From positions 1 to 21,325 of IMG/VR virus record IMGVR_UViG_3300032278_000139: a DNA stretch of 21,325 nucleotides; one strand, given 5' to 3'. The notes under the pieces were generated by a model that saw nothing but the letters and a program-made list of their open reading frames with translations, ran no database searches and was not told the DNA's origin. Every line of letters starts with the position of its first letter. Position 1 is the first letter of the stretch. The stretch comes from a virus. Below are positions 8,701 through 15,357 of the stretch, in pieces. The position numbers and the translations under genes are program-made.

Positions 8701-11140
8701 TATTTGGCCATATTGCATCACTACCTAAACTTGGATCTGGGTATCTCCAAATGTAATTTCGAGGACTTGTCGCAGGGGTCCATTCCCATTGAATTTCTGA
8801 ATCCCCCATGGCTTCTGCCGAATTACCTTTAGATCCCCAAATAATGGAAGATTCCTTAAAATCACTATGATATCTTCCTTCACCTACTTTACTTACTACT
8901 TCTTCAGGTGGCCAATATGCTGCCCAGTCCAATATCGGCTCCCCATCAACATCCACTTGAGTAGTATCGGCAATCTCCCAAACTCCAGGTGTTGAAGCAT
9001 CAACATCAACCATATCAAGATCATCTTCATCTGCATACATATCAAGATTATCTCCAGTATTATATTTTATACCCTTATAGGATATACGTGCTATAAATCC
9101 TGCTGCAGTTCCGCTAGTTTCTTTCGTAACGGCTATTAATTTTTCACCTATCTCAAAATCATTAATAATAAATTTAGAAGTAGCATACCAACCCACGGAA
9201 TTACCAATAAGATTTCCACTACTAACTGAATTTCTATATAATGAAAATTTATTATCTGCTGCTAATCGTACTGTTAATCTACTTGGACCTACATCTGGAG
9301 TACCATGATATGGACTGGAAGTCCAATGAAATTTCCCCTCAGATCCTGCTTGAGTAACACCTTTTTTATATTCACGAATCTGTCCACCACTTTGATTTCC
9401 TATTATTAATTCATCAAGCTCCCGTACTATTTCTGGAACTTTATATCTTCCAATAAATATAGATTCTTCATCTGGACCAGAAATATGATTTAATTGATAT
9501 TCGTCTTTTGATTGTAGTGTTATGTTTAACTCATCAGAATCGGGAAAAGGAGCTCCTGTGTGAAATGGACTCTGATGAAATTCTCCTTCATTTCCATTTT
9601 CTCTAACAGTAGATGCATCAGTATTCTCTACTGGAATAACATCTATAACATCTCTACTTCTGTCAGATATTTCTCTCTCATTTATAACAATAGCATCTTT
9701 AATAGTTAATATACCACTTCCCCTACCTTCTCCATCTGATTCCATTAATGAATTGAATCCAGGATCTTCATCTGAAGTAATAGTCTGTATCGTATCATTA
9801 TCTATAAATGTAATAAATCCAGTAGATTGAGCTTCTACTTCTTCAGTTCTTGGATGTATCATATAAGGTGTTGGTAGTGATACTCCAGATCCTGGTTCTA
9901 ATTGAATATCAGTAAAATATCTATAACCATTAGTATTTCCATCTCCATTATACCCAAAAATCCACATAACCGTTTCTTCTTCTGTTGTAAATCTTTCATA
10001 CAATCTTTTCCAAGTATAACCATCAACTATCTTTTCTTCGAGTTCTATACCAGGTACAGTATAATTTAAAATATTTGATGCATTCGAATCTTGTAAAAAG
10101 AAAATACCTTGATCTGTTAGACTATCCCAATCATCCGTCCACATTACCCAACAACTTAAAACATAAGTTTCACCTGGAATAAGATTGTCTATACTCATTC
10201 TATATTGATTACCAACAACACCACCTACTGAAGTCATTCGTAAACAATATTTACTATGACCTGGATTTGAAAATTCAACTATTTCATTTACTCCATACGC
10301 ATTTGGATCTATGATTTGAGAAGTATGTTCTCCACCTTTAAAATGCCCATTAACAATAAAATTTTCAGTTATAGGAAGTTGTGTAGTTTCAGTTGTAGGA
10401 GTATAATTTGATGTTACCTCTGGAGTTTCATCATAATCTATAATAAAAGCTTCTCTTATAATAAGAGTTCCGCCTTTCATAGCATCTTTTAATAATACTG
10501 ATCCGCCAGTTATCGTTGCTGTATTACCTTCAATAGTTATATTAGATTCACCACTTATATCTGAATAAGATAAACACGTATATCCTAATAATCTAAACTG
10601 TTCATTGATATCTGGATCATTAATTGCTGGATTTGGTCGTAGTCTTATTTCAGTTCGTGAATTTGAAATTTCTTGTAACCAAAATTTATCTTCTTGAACA
10701 AGTAGTTCTATTCGTTTATTATTTTCATCTAATAGTGGATTATCAATACTTCCAGCATACATCTTTCCATCAGTATTTACAAAATACTCATCCTTATGAA
10801 TACTCTTATCTGATTTTTTAGTTAAAACAACTTTACTTGATCCACCAATCTGTCTTAAAAAATTAAATACAATTTTATAAGTTCCTCTATTATAACCGAG
10901 CTGTCTAACATATTTACCTATATCCAAAGTGGTTGGAATTGGATAATGAATTTCTCCTGAAGCTATATATTCATCATCAGTAGTATAAAGGCAATATTCA
11001 ATAATATCTGTTGTAAGTGTACCAAATGGTGCAATAGGATCACCATCATTTAAACCATCTATACCGATCAAAGACAAATCTTTTGACTTTAATCTTGATA
11101 ATTTTCCTGTATTGGGATCGTGTGTTAGTGGATGTGGCAT
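2780..11140 (-). CDS. Giant mosaic tail/baseplate protein with P2 gpI-like segment (2786 aa)
   Basis: This is the largest gene of the window and the last of the long operon. Residues 1-170 form a probable attachment region ending EISNSRTEIRL. Residues 258-428 resemble a carbohydrate-binding jelly roll (NFIVNGHF, YVLSCWVMW). Paired duplicated modules follow: about 515-555 with 599-640, about 664-1060 with 1075-1425, and about 1432 with 1497. HFSSAEQRVRNFKYK lies near 1690. Residues 1854-2004 resemble P2 gpI tail protein, including MPYFLKTKGTARAIKGLISC. A LamG-like concanavalin sandwich lies near 2057-2217. Four 32-residue repeats near 2490-2615 precede the C-terminus. T4 gp7 is the structural counterpart of gpI and also follows gp6, so I infer a wedge protein fused to surface-binding modules. 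At nearly three times the length of T4 gp7 (1032 aa) it is unusual. The start ATG overlaps the previous stop (TAATG). The reading frame is certain; the wedge role is moderately supported. Confidence 0.85.
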   Translation of the reverse strand: MPHPLTHDPNTGKLSRLKSKDLSLIGIDGLNDGDPIAPFGTLTTDIIEYCLYTTDDEYIASGEIHYPIPTTLDIGKYVRQLGYNRGTYKIVFNFLRQIGGSSKVVLTKKSDKSIHKDEYFVNTDGKMYAGSIDNPLLDENNKRIELLVQEDKFWLQEISNSRTEIRLRPNPAINDPDINEQFRLLGYTCLSYSDISGESNITIEGNTATITGGSVLLKDAMKGGTLIIREAFIIDYDETPEVTSNYTPTTETTQLPITENFIVNGHFKGGEHTSQIIDPNAYGVNEIVEFSNPGHSKYCLRMTSVGGVVGNQYRMSIDNLIPGETYVLSCWVMWTDDWDSLTDQGIFFLQDSNASNILNYTVPGIELEEKIVDGYTWKRLYERFTTEEETVMWIFGYNGDGNTNGYRYFTDIQLEPGSGVSLPTPYMIHPRTEEVEAQSTGFITFIDNDTIQTITSDEDPGFNSLMESDGEGRGSGILTIKDAIVINEREISDRSRDVIDVIPVENTDASTVRENGNEGEFHQSPFHTGAPFPDSDELNITLQSKDEYQLNHISGPDEESIFIGRYKVPEIVRELDELIIGNQSGGQIREYKKGVTQAGSEGKFHWTSSPYHGTPDVGPSRLTVRLAADNKFSLYRNSVSSGNLIGNSVGWYATSKFIINDFEIGEKLIAVTKETSGTAAGFIARISYKGIKYNTGDNLDMYADEDDLDMVDVDASTPGVWEIADTTQVDVDGEPILDWAAYWPPEEVVSKVGEGRYHSDFKESSIIWGSKGNSAEAMGDSEIQWEWTPATSPRNYIWRYPDPSLGSDAIWPNNWSAGPPSWNWGGEDFEWWRTQWVGYHGKWTRGEGRNGGNTMKFIDQNSQFQNPNHTGYTGMKFDAEGNRIPDDTQTYGYRNYSGDATSLIGRYQFIDQWLSVTPGAQGIQHGDKIKVSWWQKSEVEGKGALVVLRYWKMKMNNGVAPPSDYGFWSSGATGPGTYSGVPNTETDSSRRIYVTEAGVWEKAEFTFTVDDNWDLFKTGQTSIYGDRPIHTLLRVYGEGGPEGILWVEDVKLTLVDDISSPEIEKVWTIPDFQPIDKLRVTANKKAGEGGIIDDESGHGFISKIDYKGAVYKTGDPEFDYYPDSETGQIETVHLPGIWKNPAGTITNHGNPKENEDVAPDLKQSEWIWPSRGAEGEDSTALFEWQPIGDIVNYIWNYPDPALRTDAIWPDDWTNGFDNFNFNNLTARFRHTGWTGHHAKFVPEDGRDGGACMKFIDQNSEFQNPNHENYTGLHATTGSNASDDTLIHRPQNLSQTLNHNMASQGITVGDKLNISWRQKSDTVGKGARVGLLHNRLNDNQMGYGPQTGITHSAPVDDDTWLESNDSDWLRYIPVTKAGEWQEVNYDVEVDENFDLMVAPSLRVLGNYGTEGILWVENLQITWVLDTQVITREPEFGDLVGEIESVIDKNTVTLKKSYGELATDIHGQWVSDNDVNIRPWSVFPSYNVSYISSMATKEPVYGSLRGEIKSVNGNQVTLVNTYTELGNEVGHDFEQSDVTQGSVFNKWFVQYPQDKSEDLSKLVKLGRNEFDLITNFKVDQTTYPEYPYSVVYKLYEPLPDLIQEKDFITIVREMIPPVVETCTLLPFVEEWISETVLRPPERNMLNSPIGSGTVKNKNYGTLGTSDTNLKKKLEDEILSGSLSANINVDFSLFEKFIHFSSAEQRVRNFKYKLDQVEQYTDRSASLAGAGSGSVGVVPIVADPGAGSYLLVSGSSTFSPSFTPISGSLAQVQHWETKRRETINSFDKFEKYMFDQSSSYSSESIGTTHDNAWPKRSGNGKYLDPYVLARTSQSIATTWYSNQIVSASAYDKANKNRLKSHLPMFVQDDSQNDVFLKFIDMIGHHFDDIWVFIGSMTDIHDKRDKLTEGIAKDLLKPVAASLGWEVSDGKDLISLPRYMFGVEQTGSEKPWEYSGTPERDISREIWSRIVNNMPYFLKTKGTARAIKGLISCYGIPSSILRVIEYGGPKLSGQSAEHFLTRKFTKALNFFGSTQNTYVQNDTWKPAQSGSAATNRVPDTVEFRFKAATGSNQVLVRRGDDWAIRLKDNGSSDRYGYVSFMLSGSHGYNEVTSSELPVYDNEFWSVMVTRTLSGSGNFVTSDTGSLDVVYSLYTKKYGAGRSKIIYESKSDLLISGSQGVVSGSYNIAYSGSATTVTLGGPEHAILGESLSGSMMEYRNWTTALQESSFDNHVAAPIAFDGNTPSASYLDLITRYSFDDDKDLSVSYNQWFTDASADTSFTSSATPVNYSSGLGDHFSSVVDETKMKVPNLGPSGRSSNKVRIESDFLIDKAQKDSPELKFGKSIVIPSYDNAPIDSNQLGIFFSPSAPIDEDIILSMPNLDFDQYIGDPRDQYKEQYTGLTTARNLYWQKYSGPNNFWDYMRLLKYYDSSLYKQLRDLVPARANATIGILVEPTILERDKIIIGKKPTFEPQHHTTDIDAMQYISESAAYRQYENNINWSAPFGINKYKMETGSYMSASSYHQQLETDLNFSHPFRVNFHTQESGSFISASSEYTQLDSKLGYSHPFNVNFHTQESGSFVSSSAIYEDIMSDLNLYDPYRINNYSKTSGSVISMSADFSSLEAPSYTVGQIAAGTGSSPTYLRTILSRPSLYGIGNTDESGWYGQDYYNATIQEGSQISIFEEVTMPVYENGVLSYQNYEIEYYYSSSLSASLGLYYSSSFTLSDFDNQWDQSTGTNNLFFEGCIQTDDTTVSDQGNRYGDQSPVVDVTITTPTRLVTTDSPDTPLDVI
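3300..3680 (-). repeat. Four 32-residue tandem repeats near the C-terminus of the giant protein
   Basis: The units align as SAPFGINKYKMETGSYMSAS, SHPFRVNFHTQESGSFISAS, SHPFNVNFHTQESGSFVSSS and YDPYRINNYSKTSGSVISMS, each followed by about 12 helical-looking residues. The period is 32 residues (96 bases). The two central units share a perfect 30-base direct repeat at 3413..3442 and 3509..3538. The repeats probably form a regular linker or stacked fibre segment. Confidence 0.85.
6868..7918 (-). repeat. Long internal duplication of the giant protein, second block
   Basis: This is the second copy of the block at 7975..9151. It is about 40 residues shorter and keeps the NYIWNYPDP, MKFIDQNSEFQNPNH and EGILWVENLQITW landmarks. 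The DNA itself has diverged, so the duplication is not recent. Confidence 0.8.
7975..9151 (-). repeat. Long internal duplication of the giant protein, first block
   Basis: This block (about residues 664-1060) matches 6868..7918 (about residues 1075-1425) at the protein level. Both contain, in order, [RK]IDYKG or RISYKG, then NYIW[RN]YPDP, then DAIWP, then MKFIDQNS[QE]FQNPNH, then GDK[IL], then EGILWVE[DN] near the end. The blocks start 411 residues apart. The repeated part looks like a carbohydrate-binding, tryptophan-rich jelly roll with a small leading domain. Confidence 0.8.
9222..9347 (-). repeat. Small duplicated module in the giant protein, second copy
   Basis: This is the partner of 9470..9597. 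The conserved landmarks are G-[NS]-E-G-[EK]-F-H, a proline-rich loop and a two-strand end. Confidence 0.65.
9470..9597 (-). repeat. Small duplicated module in the giant protein, first copy
   Basis: Residues about 515-555 read GNEGEFHQSPFHTGAPF then ELNITLQSKDEYQL. They match a second copy 84 residues later (9222..9347) reading GSEGKFHWTSSPYHGTP then RLTVRLAADNKFSL. Confidence 0.65.
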
Positions 11141-11439
11141 TAAAATTCCGTAAATTCTCGTTTGATTATTTTATCAAGTTCTTCATTCTCTTCATATATC
11201 CAATATCCATCTTCATAAGAAAGTGTATGATTTTCTGGATGACTTGTTCCATCCGTTCCTTGTCCTGGAATAATTTTTTCAAATAAAATGATATTTCCAG
11301 ATTTATCCCTCAATATAGTACCATCTATCTGACCAGACTTAGTTTTATTTTTTATAGTATCTTGATATTTAGACTCATCTTTTCTTGCTAGCTCTTGATA
11401 AAATTCAAGAGTTTTTAACTCTTCTGTTGAATATGGCAT
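11140..11439 (-). CDS. Small hypothetical protein of the baseplate operon (99 aa)
   Basis: This is a short acidic and lysine-rich protein that I do not recognise. The N-terminal half is helical (YSTEELKTLEFYQELARKDE). The middle has a small beta segment (GTILRDKSGNIILFEK), and the C-terminus returns to charged helix (EENEELDKIIKREF). There is no signal peptide or membrane segment. It sits between the DNRLRE-like gene (three bases away) and the giant tail gene, whose start overlaps its stop by one base, so the giant protein is probably translated by coupling to this gene. A chaperone or assembly partner for the giant protein would suit its size and position, but nothing in the sequence proves it. 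Confidence 0.75.
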   Translation of the reverse strand: MPYSTEELKTLEFYQELARKDESKYQDTIKNKTKSGQIDGTILRDKSGNIILFEKIIPGQGTDGTSHPENHTLSYEDGYWIYEENEELDKIIKREFTEF

Positions 11440-11442
11440 CCT

Positions 11443-12978
11443 TTATCTCTCCACTTTAAACGAATGATTCTCATCAAAATACTGAATGGTTTCATCAGAA
11501 GTTCCGCTACCACTTATTACTTTATAGTTTATTCTATAAAATCTTTCTGATTGTAATCCATCCATCCACAAATTAAAATAATTTCCAGTAGAATCACAAC
11601 TAACTTTCGAACCACTTCCAAAAGGTATAATAATATCTTCTGTATAAGCATCTTTTATTTGATAAAATGTACCATCACCAGAAACACTTGAGCTCGGTAG
11701 ATATTTTGCTGTTGTGTATCCTGTACTATATCCACTTGTTACATATGTTTTTTCTGGATATCTTTCTCGACCAACAACTCTAAATTTTACTTTTGATTTT
11801 TCTTTATATTTTGGTTTAAATCCTCTCATATAAAGAACCATATCTTCTAAATTAGCAGATGAAAGTGCCGATAAAGAACCTGTTGACCATTTGGAGTCAT
11901 TCCAAACTACTTCAAGTTTTGGTTGATAAATTGTATGTGTTTCCCTACCAAAAAAACTAAAATTACCATATTGTGTAGTATTTCCTTCTTCAGCATTTGC
12001 ATCTGAATTTCCAATACTACCACTTCTCTTTATCATGAACCCTTCATTATTAATTGTACCAGATAACCACTTCCACATAATATTAGTTACATCCATTCTT
12101 ACATCTTTTGGTTCGTGGGTGAAAGATTGAGAAGCCTCATATCCACTTCCACTATACCAAGTTCCACCACCTCCAGATAATGTAGTAGTTAAATCTGTAC
12201 CACCTTCTGACGCCTTCGCTTTGTCTCCATTAAATGTAAATAAAACTGACGATGATGCGGCTGATAAATTAGCTGATGTACCTCTGACGCTACCAGATAA
12301 TATTAAATAATCTGCTCCACTTCCAACTACACTAGCTGAAATTGGTAATCCATGTAAAGAACTACTAACATTAATTGTATCTCGTAAATTTGAAACTGAA
12401 CTACCAGTTGTTGATCCAGATGATATAAATAATTCTGTTGAACTATCGTCAAATATGTCAGTTGAACCACTTACAAATACAAAATCTACTCCACCAATAG
12501 TAACTTGTTGATTATGAAAATCTCCATTTGATATTGTTAAAGTTCCACTAGCATAACTGTTACCTTGTAGTGTATTGTAAGTTCCTATCCACGGTGTGTC
12601 ATCAACATCATTGTCTTTATATTTCCAACTTGCACCATCTCCAATTAAAGGATTTGAATCTGTCCTTCCAGATCCCATAGTCCAAGATTGACTAACGGGA
12701 TATGAATATAATTTTTGTGATACATTTAATCCTCTTGAATTCGCATCATATAAATTTAAATAAAATTTTGTAGCCGAGCCCGAAGTAATTAATCCTGATG
12801 CTACCGATTTTGATATATAATTCAAATCAAATTTAATTAAGGCACGAGTAATATTTACGACTGTGGCATCTGCATTAGTATCTTTTCTAATTTCAAGAAT
12901 CTCATCAAGTCCAGTATTCATACTTTTACTTACTTCATATAACGTAGTGTCTTTTGTTGCGTATTCAAAATAATGCAT
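11443..12978 (-). CDS. DNRLRE-like structural protein with inserted domain (511 aa)
   Basis: The N-terminal half (RALIKFDLNYIS near residue 45, FYLNLYDANSRG near 72, SWTMGSGR near 98) and the segment from about 290 to 362 (DVRMDVTNIMWKW, FFGRETHTIYQPKLEVVW) together read as one DNRLRE-like beta-sandwich. Between them, at about residues 145-250, is an inserted domain (QVTIGGVDFVFVSGS, then NLRDTINVSSSLHGL, then LPISASVVG). It resembles the short beta domain repeated in phage adhesins. The remaining C-terminus is beta-rich and ends SGSGTSDETIQYFDENHSF. The protein is rich in Ser-Gly-Ser. It overlaps the gp6 stop by one base (TAATG) and has a GGGAG ribosome site. A surface-exposed baseplate or tail role is inferred; DNRLRE domains are otherwise known from cell-surface proteins. 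Confidence 0.75.
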   Translation of the reverse strand: MHYFEYATKDTTLYEVSKSMNTGLDEILEIRKDTNADATVVNITRALIKFDLNYISKSVASGLITSGSATKFYLNLYDANSRGLNVSQKLYSYPVSQSWTMGSGRTDSNPLIGDGASWKYKDNDVDDTPWIGTYNTLQGNSYASGTLTISNGDFHNQQVTIGGVDFVFVSGSTDIFDDSSTELFISSGSTTGSSVSNLRDTINVSSSLHGLPISASVVGSGADYLILSGSVRGTSANLSAASSSVLFTFNGDKAKASEGGTDLTTTLSGGGGTWYSGSGYEASQSFTHEPKDVRMDVTNIMWKWLSGTINNEGFMIKRSGSIGNSDANAEEGNTTQYGNFSFFGRETHTIYQPKLEVVWNDSKWSTGSLSALSSANLEDMVLYMRGFKPKYKEKSKVKFRVVGRERYPEKTYVTSGYSTGYTTAKYLPSSSVSGDGTFYQIKDAYTEDIIIPFGSGSKVSCDSTGNYFNLWMDGLQSERFYRINYKVISGSGTSDETIQYFDENHSFKVER

Positions 12979-14906
12979 TATATATCTCCCAATACCCTAC
13001 CACGAATATCAGTATCGGGGTATTTAATTTCAAATATTGCAGGATCTGTTGATGGATAAACGACACTATTAAAAGTTGCATCGGGAATATGATAGATATT
13101 AGTAACATAACCACGAGATGAGTCCCACTCGTTCTTAATATTAATTAACTCTTTCGACTGCTCTGTTGGTTTTACTACCGTACCCACTCCATCAACTGAT
13201 AATATTTCAGATGCAACATCAGCTAAAATAATAGGTTGATTTATTTGCCACCTATCTATCTCAAAATATGATTTTAGTTTGTCTACACATTTCAATAATA
13301 CTTCATTTTTATTGTATCCTTTTCTCGTAAGAATTGCAAAATTAACTGATATGTTAATTCTCCAGGCATCTTTTAATTGTAAAGCATCGGTCATCATTCT
13401 ATATTGACTTAAATAAACTTTTATATTCTCTTTCACGGCATTATTTAATCTAACTAATTTTTTATTTTGGTCATATCCAAGCATATATATATTTAATGCC
13501 AACGGATTTGGCTGGTAATCAGTATCACCTTCATTTTGTCCCTTTCCGGCTGCCTGTTCATCTTGTATCATATAAATTTTTGCTATATTACCATATTTAG
13601 GTGGTAACGAATAAACACGAGTTATATAATCATCCTTTGTTACTGCCCTTCCTTGTGATTGAAAATAAGCTAATGCATTAGTTCTAACATTCTCAAGTGT
13701 TTCTGCCCCACTTCCCCCAGTTGCTGGAGTAAAATTTGTTATTGCCACAGACTTCAATGTTTGTTCCTTTACTGTTGCATTTAATGCAGCTGAATTATCA
13801 ATTTGTGGATTAATAGCAGTTATATTTCTGATTGCATTGGATGCTACATTATCATCTATTCCACCACCATAAGAATATTTTATGGTTAGTACTGTATTAG
13901 TCGGACATTGACCATAAGTTTCTGTATTAAGAAAATTTGCTGGATCAAATGCTGTGTCAAGAAAACTCGGTGTTCCTGGTAAATTAGAACCAACATTATT
14001 AGGATTTGGTATTATCTCTTCATCTGAACCAGCTGCTGTACCTGAACCAAATCTCATTTCAGTCCTACCGTCAGTTCTAATAAAAGTTGTAAATCGTTTT
14101 GATGTCTTTACGAGTTTTAATAAGAATGGTGCAAAGTTTCTACCATTCACCAAATCAGGAGAATTTTTCGATGTATTTTGAAAGTCCTCATATATCGTGT
14201 CTTGTGCTAAGAATGGAACTTCATACCATTTATTTCCATCACTATCTGTTACAGAGATAATTTCTAATACAGGAGTATTACTCAATACAACTCTTTTATA
14301 TTTCTCAGCCAATCCGAATTTTATATATTCAGTAGTAACAGTTCCACTAACTGCTTGTACTGATTTTTTTAACAACCACTTAGTAATATTTTGTTCGTCA
14401 TCTACTTCAGCTATAGATTGTTCTCTCGGACTCATTGAACTCGAATCAGCAAATACAACATCGGATGTAGTTCTAAAAACTGTTCCGTTAGTAGATTTAA
14501 CTAACATTCCTGCATCAATAGTAAGACAATAATCTTCGTCAGGTTGTCGCTTTTCATTTACTTCATTATCAGAATCTCCAGGTACGGTTTGGAACACATC
14601 AATTGATACGGTTGCACCTGCTGCTTGCTTTGGTTTATATCCGTATCCTTGTGCAATTTCATATATGGTTTTCTTTTCTTCTGCAAATGATAACATACTT
14701 TCTTTAAATTGTTCGTCCATATAATAAGACAATGTATCCCCAACATATGATGCCATTTCTATAAACATCATACCTGGATCTGATTCATTGAAATCATTAT
14801 ATGTATTTGGAAAATAAGTTTTAGCAAATTCTATTAAACTATTTCTAAAAGAAGAAAAATCTTTATTTAAATATTTTACATCTTTACTAACTGCTGTCGT
14901 AGCCAT
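12978..14906 (-). CDS. Baseplate wedge protein, T4 gp6 / Baseplate_J-like (642 aa)
   Basis: This is the core subunit of the contractile-tail baseplate, whose dimers form the wedge ring around the hub together with gp25 and gp7. The N-terminus has the family signature: VKYLNKDFSSFRNSLIEFAK at residues 10-29, then NESDPGMMFIEMASYVGDTL at 40-59, and YYMDEQF at 61-67. The Baseplate_J-like part covers about residues 385-450, with TGGSGAETLENVR and QGRAVTKDDYITRVYSLPP. Its length is close to that of T4 gp6 (660 aa). It lies directly after the gp25 gene, as expected for a wedge cassette, with a GGAGAA ribosome site. The stop overlaps the next start by one base. This is one of the most secure functional calls in the window. 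Confidence 0.93.
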   Translation of the reverse strand: MATTAVSKDVKYLNKDFSSFRNSLIEFAKTYFPNTYNDFNESDPGMMFIEMASYVGDTLSYYMDEQFKESMLSFAEEKKTIYEIAQGYGYKPKQAAGATVSIDVFQTVPGDSDNEVNEKRQPDEDYCLTIDAGMLVKSTNGTVFRTTSDVVFADSSSMSPREQSIAEVDDEQNITKWLLKKSVQAVSGTVTTEYIKFGLAEKYKRVVLSNTPVLEIISVTDSDGNKWYEVPFLAQDTIYEDFQNTSKNSPDLVNGRNFAPFLLKLVKTSKRFTTFIRTDGRTEMRFGSGTAAGSDEEIIPNPNNVGSNLPGTPSFLDTAFDPANFLNTETYGQCPTNTVLTIKYSYGGGIDDNVASNAIRNITAINPQIDNSAALNATVKEQTLKSVAITNFTPATGGSGAETLENVRTNALAYFQSQGRAVTKDDYITRVYSLPPKYGNIAKIYMIQDEQAAGKGQNEGDTDYQPNPLALNIYMLGYDQNKKLVRLNNAVKENIKVYLSQYRMMTDALQLKDAWRINISVNFAILTRKGYNKNEVLLKCVDKLKSYFEIDRWQINQPIILADVASEILSVDGVGTVVKPTEQSKELINIKNEWDSSRGYVTNIYHIPDATFNSVVYPSTDPAIFEIKYPDTDIRGRVLGDI

Positions 14907-14917
14907 TGTTTTCTCCG

Positions 14918-15346
14918 CTATTGTTTAATTACTGATTCAAATTGATCAAAATTTATTGAAACAGTTTCTAACCTATCAGGTTCGAATGCCAATCCAAAAT
15001 CAATTGTTATATTAACTCTATTTATATCATAATCTGGAGTTATAATTTTTATATCTTTAATTTCTATATAAGGTAACCAGGTTGACAAAGAAGCTCTAAT
15101 TCCTTCTTCCAACGAATCAGAAAAATCATCTGCCATAGGTTCAAAAAGAATTTCGTGTAATACTGAACCAAATGTTGGTTGTCCTAATCTTTCTCCTGGA
15201 ATTGTTTTAAATAAATTTATTATATTATATTTTGCCTGATCGAACGTAGTTTTAGTTTGTTTAAAAAATCCAGAATCAGAATATCCAAGTGGAAGTTGTA
15301 ATCCAATAAAGGTATCTGGATTTAAATCCTTTTCTCTTGCTCCCAT
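14918..15346 (-). CDS. Baseplate wedge protein, gp25 / GPW family (142 aa)
   Basis: This belongs to the GPW_gp25 family of contractile-tail baseplate proteins. In assembled baseplates gp25 sits at the sheath-proximal end of the wedge and initiates sheath polymerisation. The diagnostic stretch is INLFKTIPGERLGQPTFGSV at about residues 42-61, which matches the family pattern of Leu, Gly-Glu-Arg, Pro and Phe-Gly. The LFEPM segment and the helix SDSLEEGIRASLSTWLPYIE follow, then the closing beta strands. The length is typical (T4 gp25 is 132 aa). The start is supported by AAGGAG seven bases upstream, which also overlaps the stop of the fibre gene. The gp6 gene follows directly. Confidence 0.95.
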   Translation of the reverse strand: MGAREKDLNPDTFIGLQLPLGYSDSGFFKQTKTTFDQAKYNIINLFKTIPGERLGQPTFGSVLHEILFEPMADDFSDSLEEGIRASLSTWLPYIEIKDIKIITPDYDINRVNITIDFGLAFEPDRLETVSINFDQFESVIKQ

Positions 15347-15357
15347 TTATATTCTCC

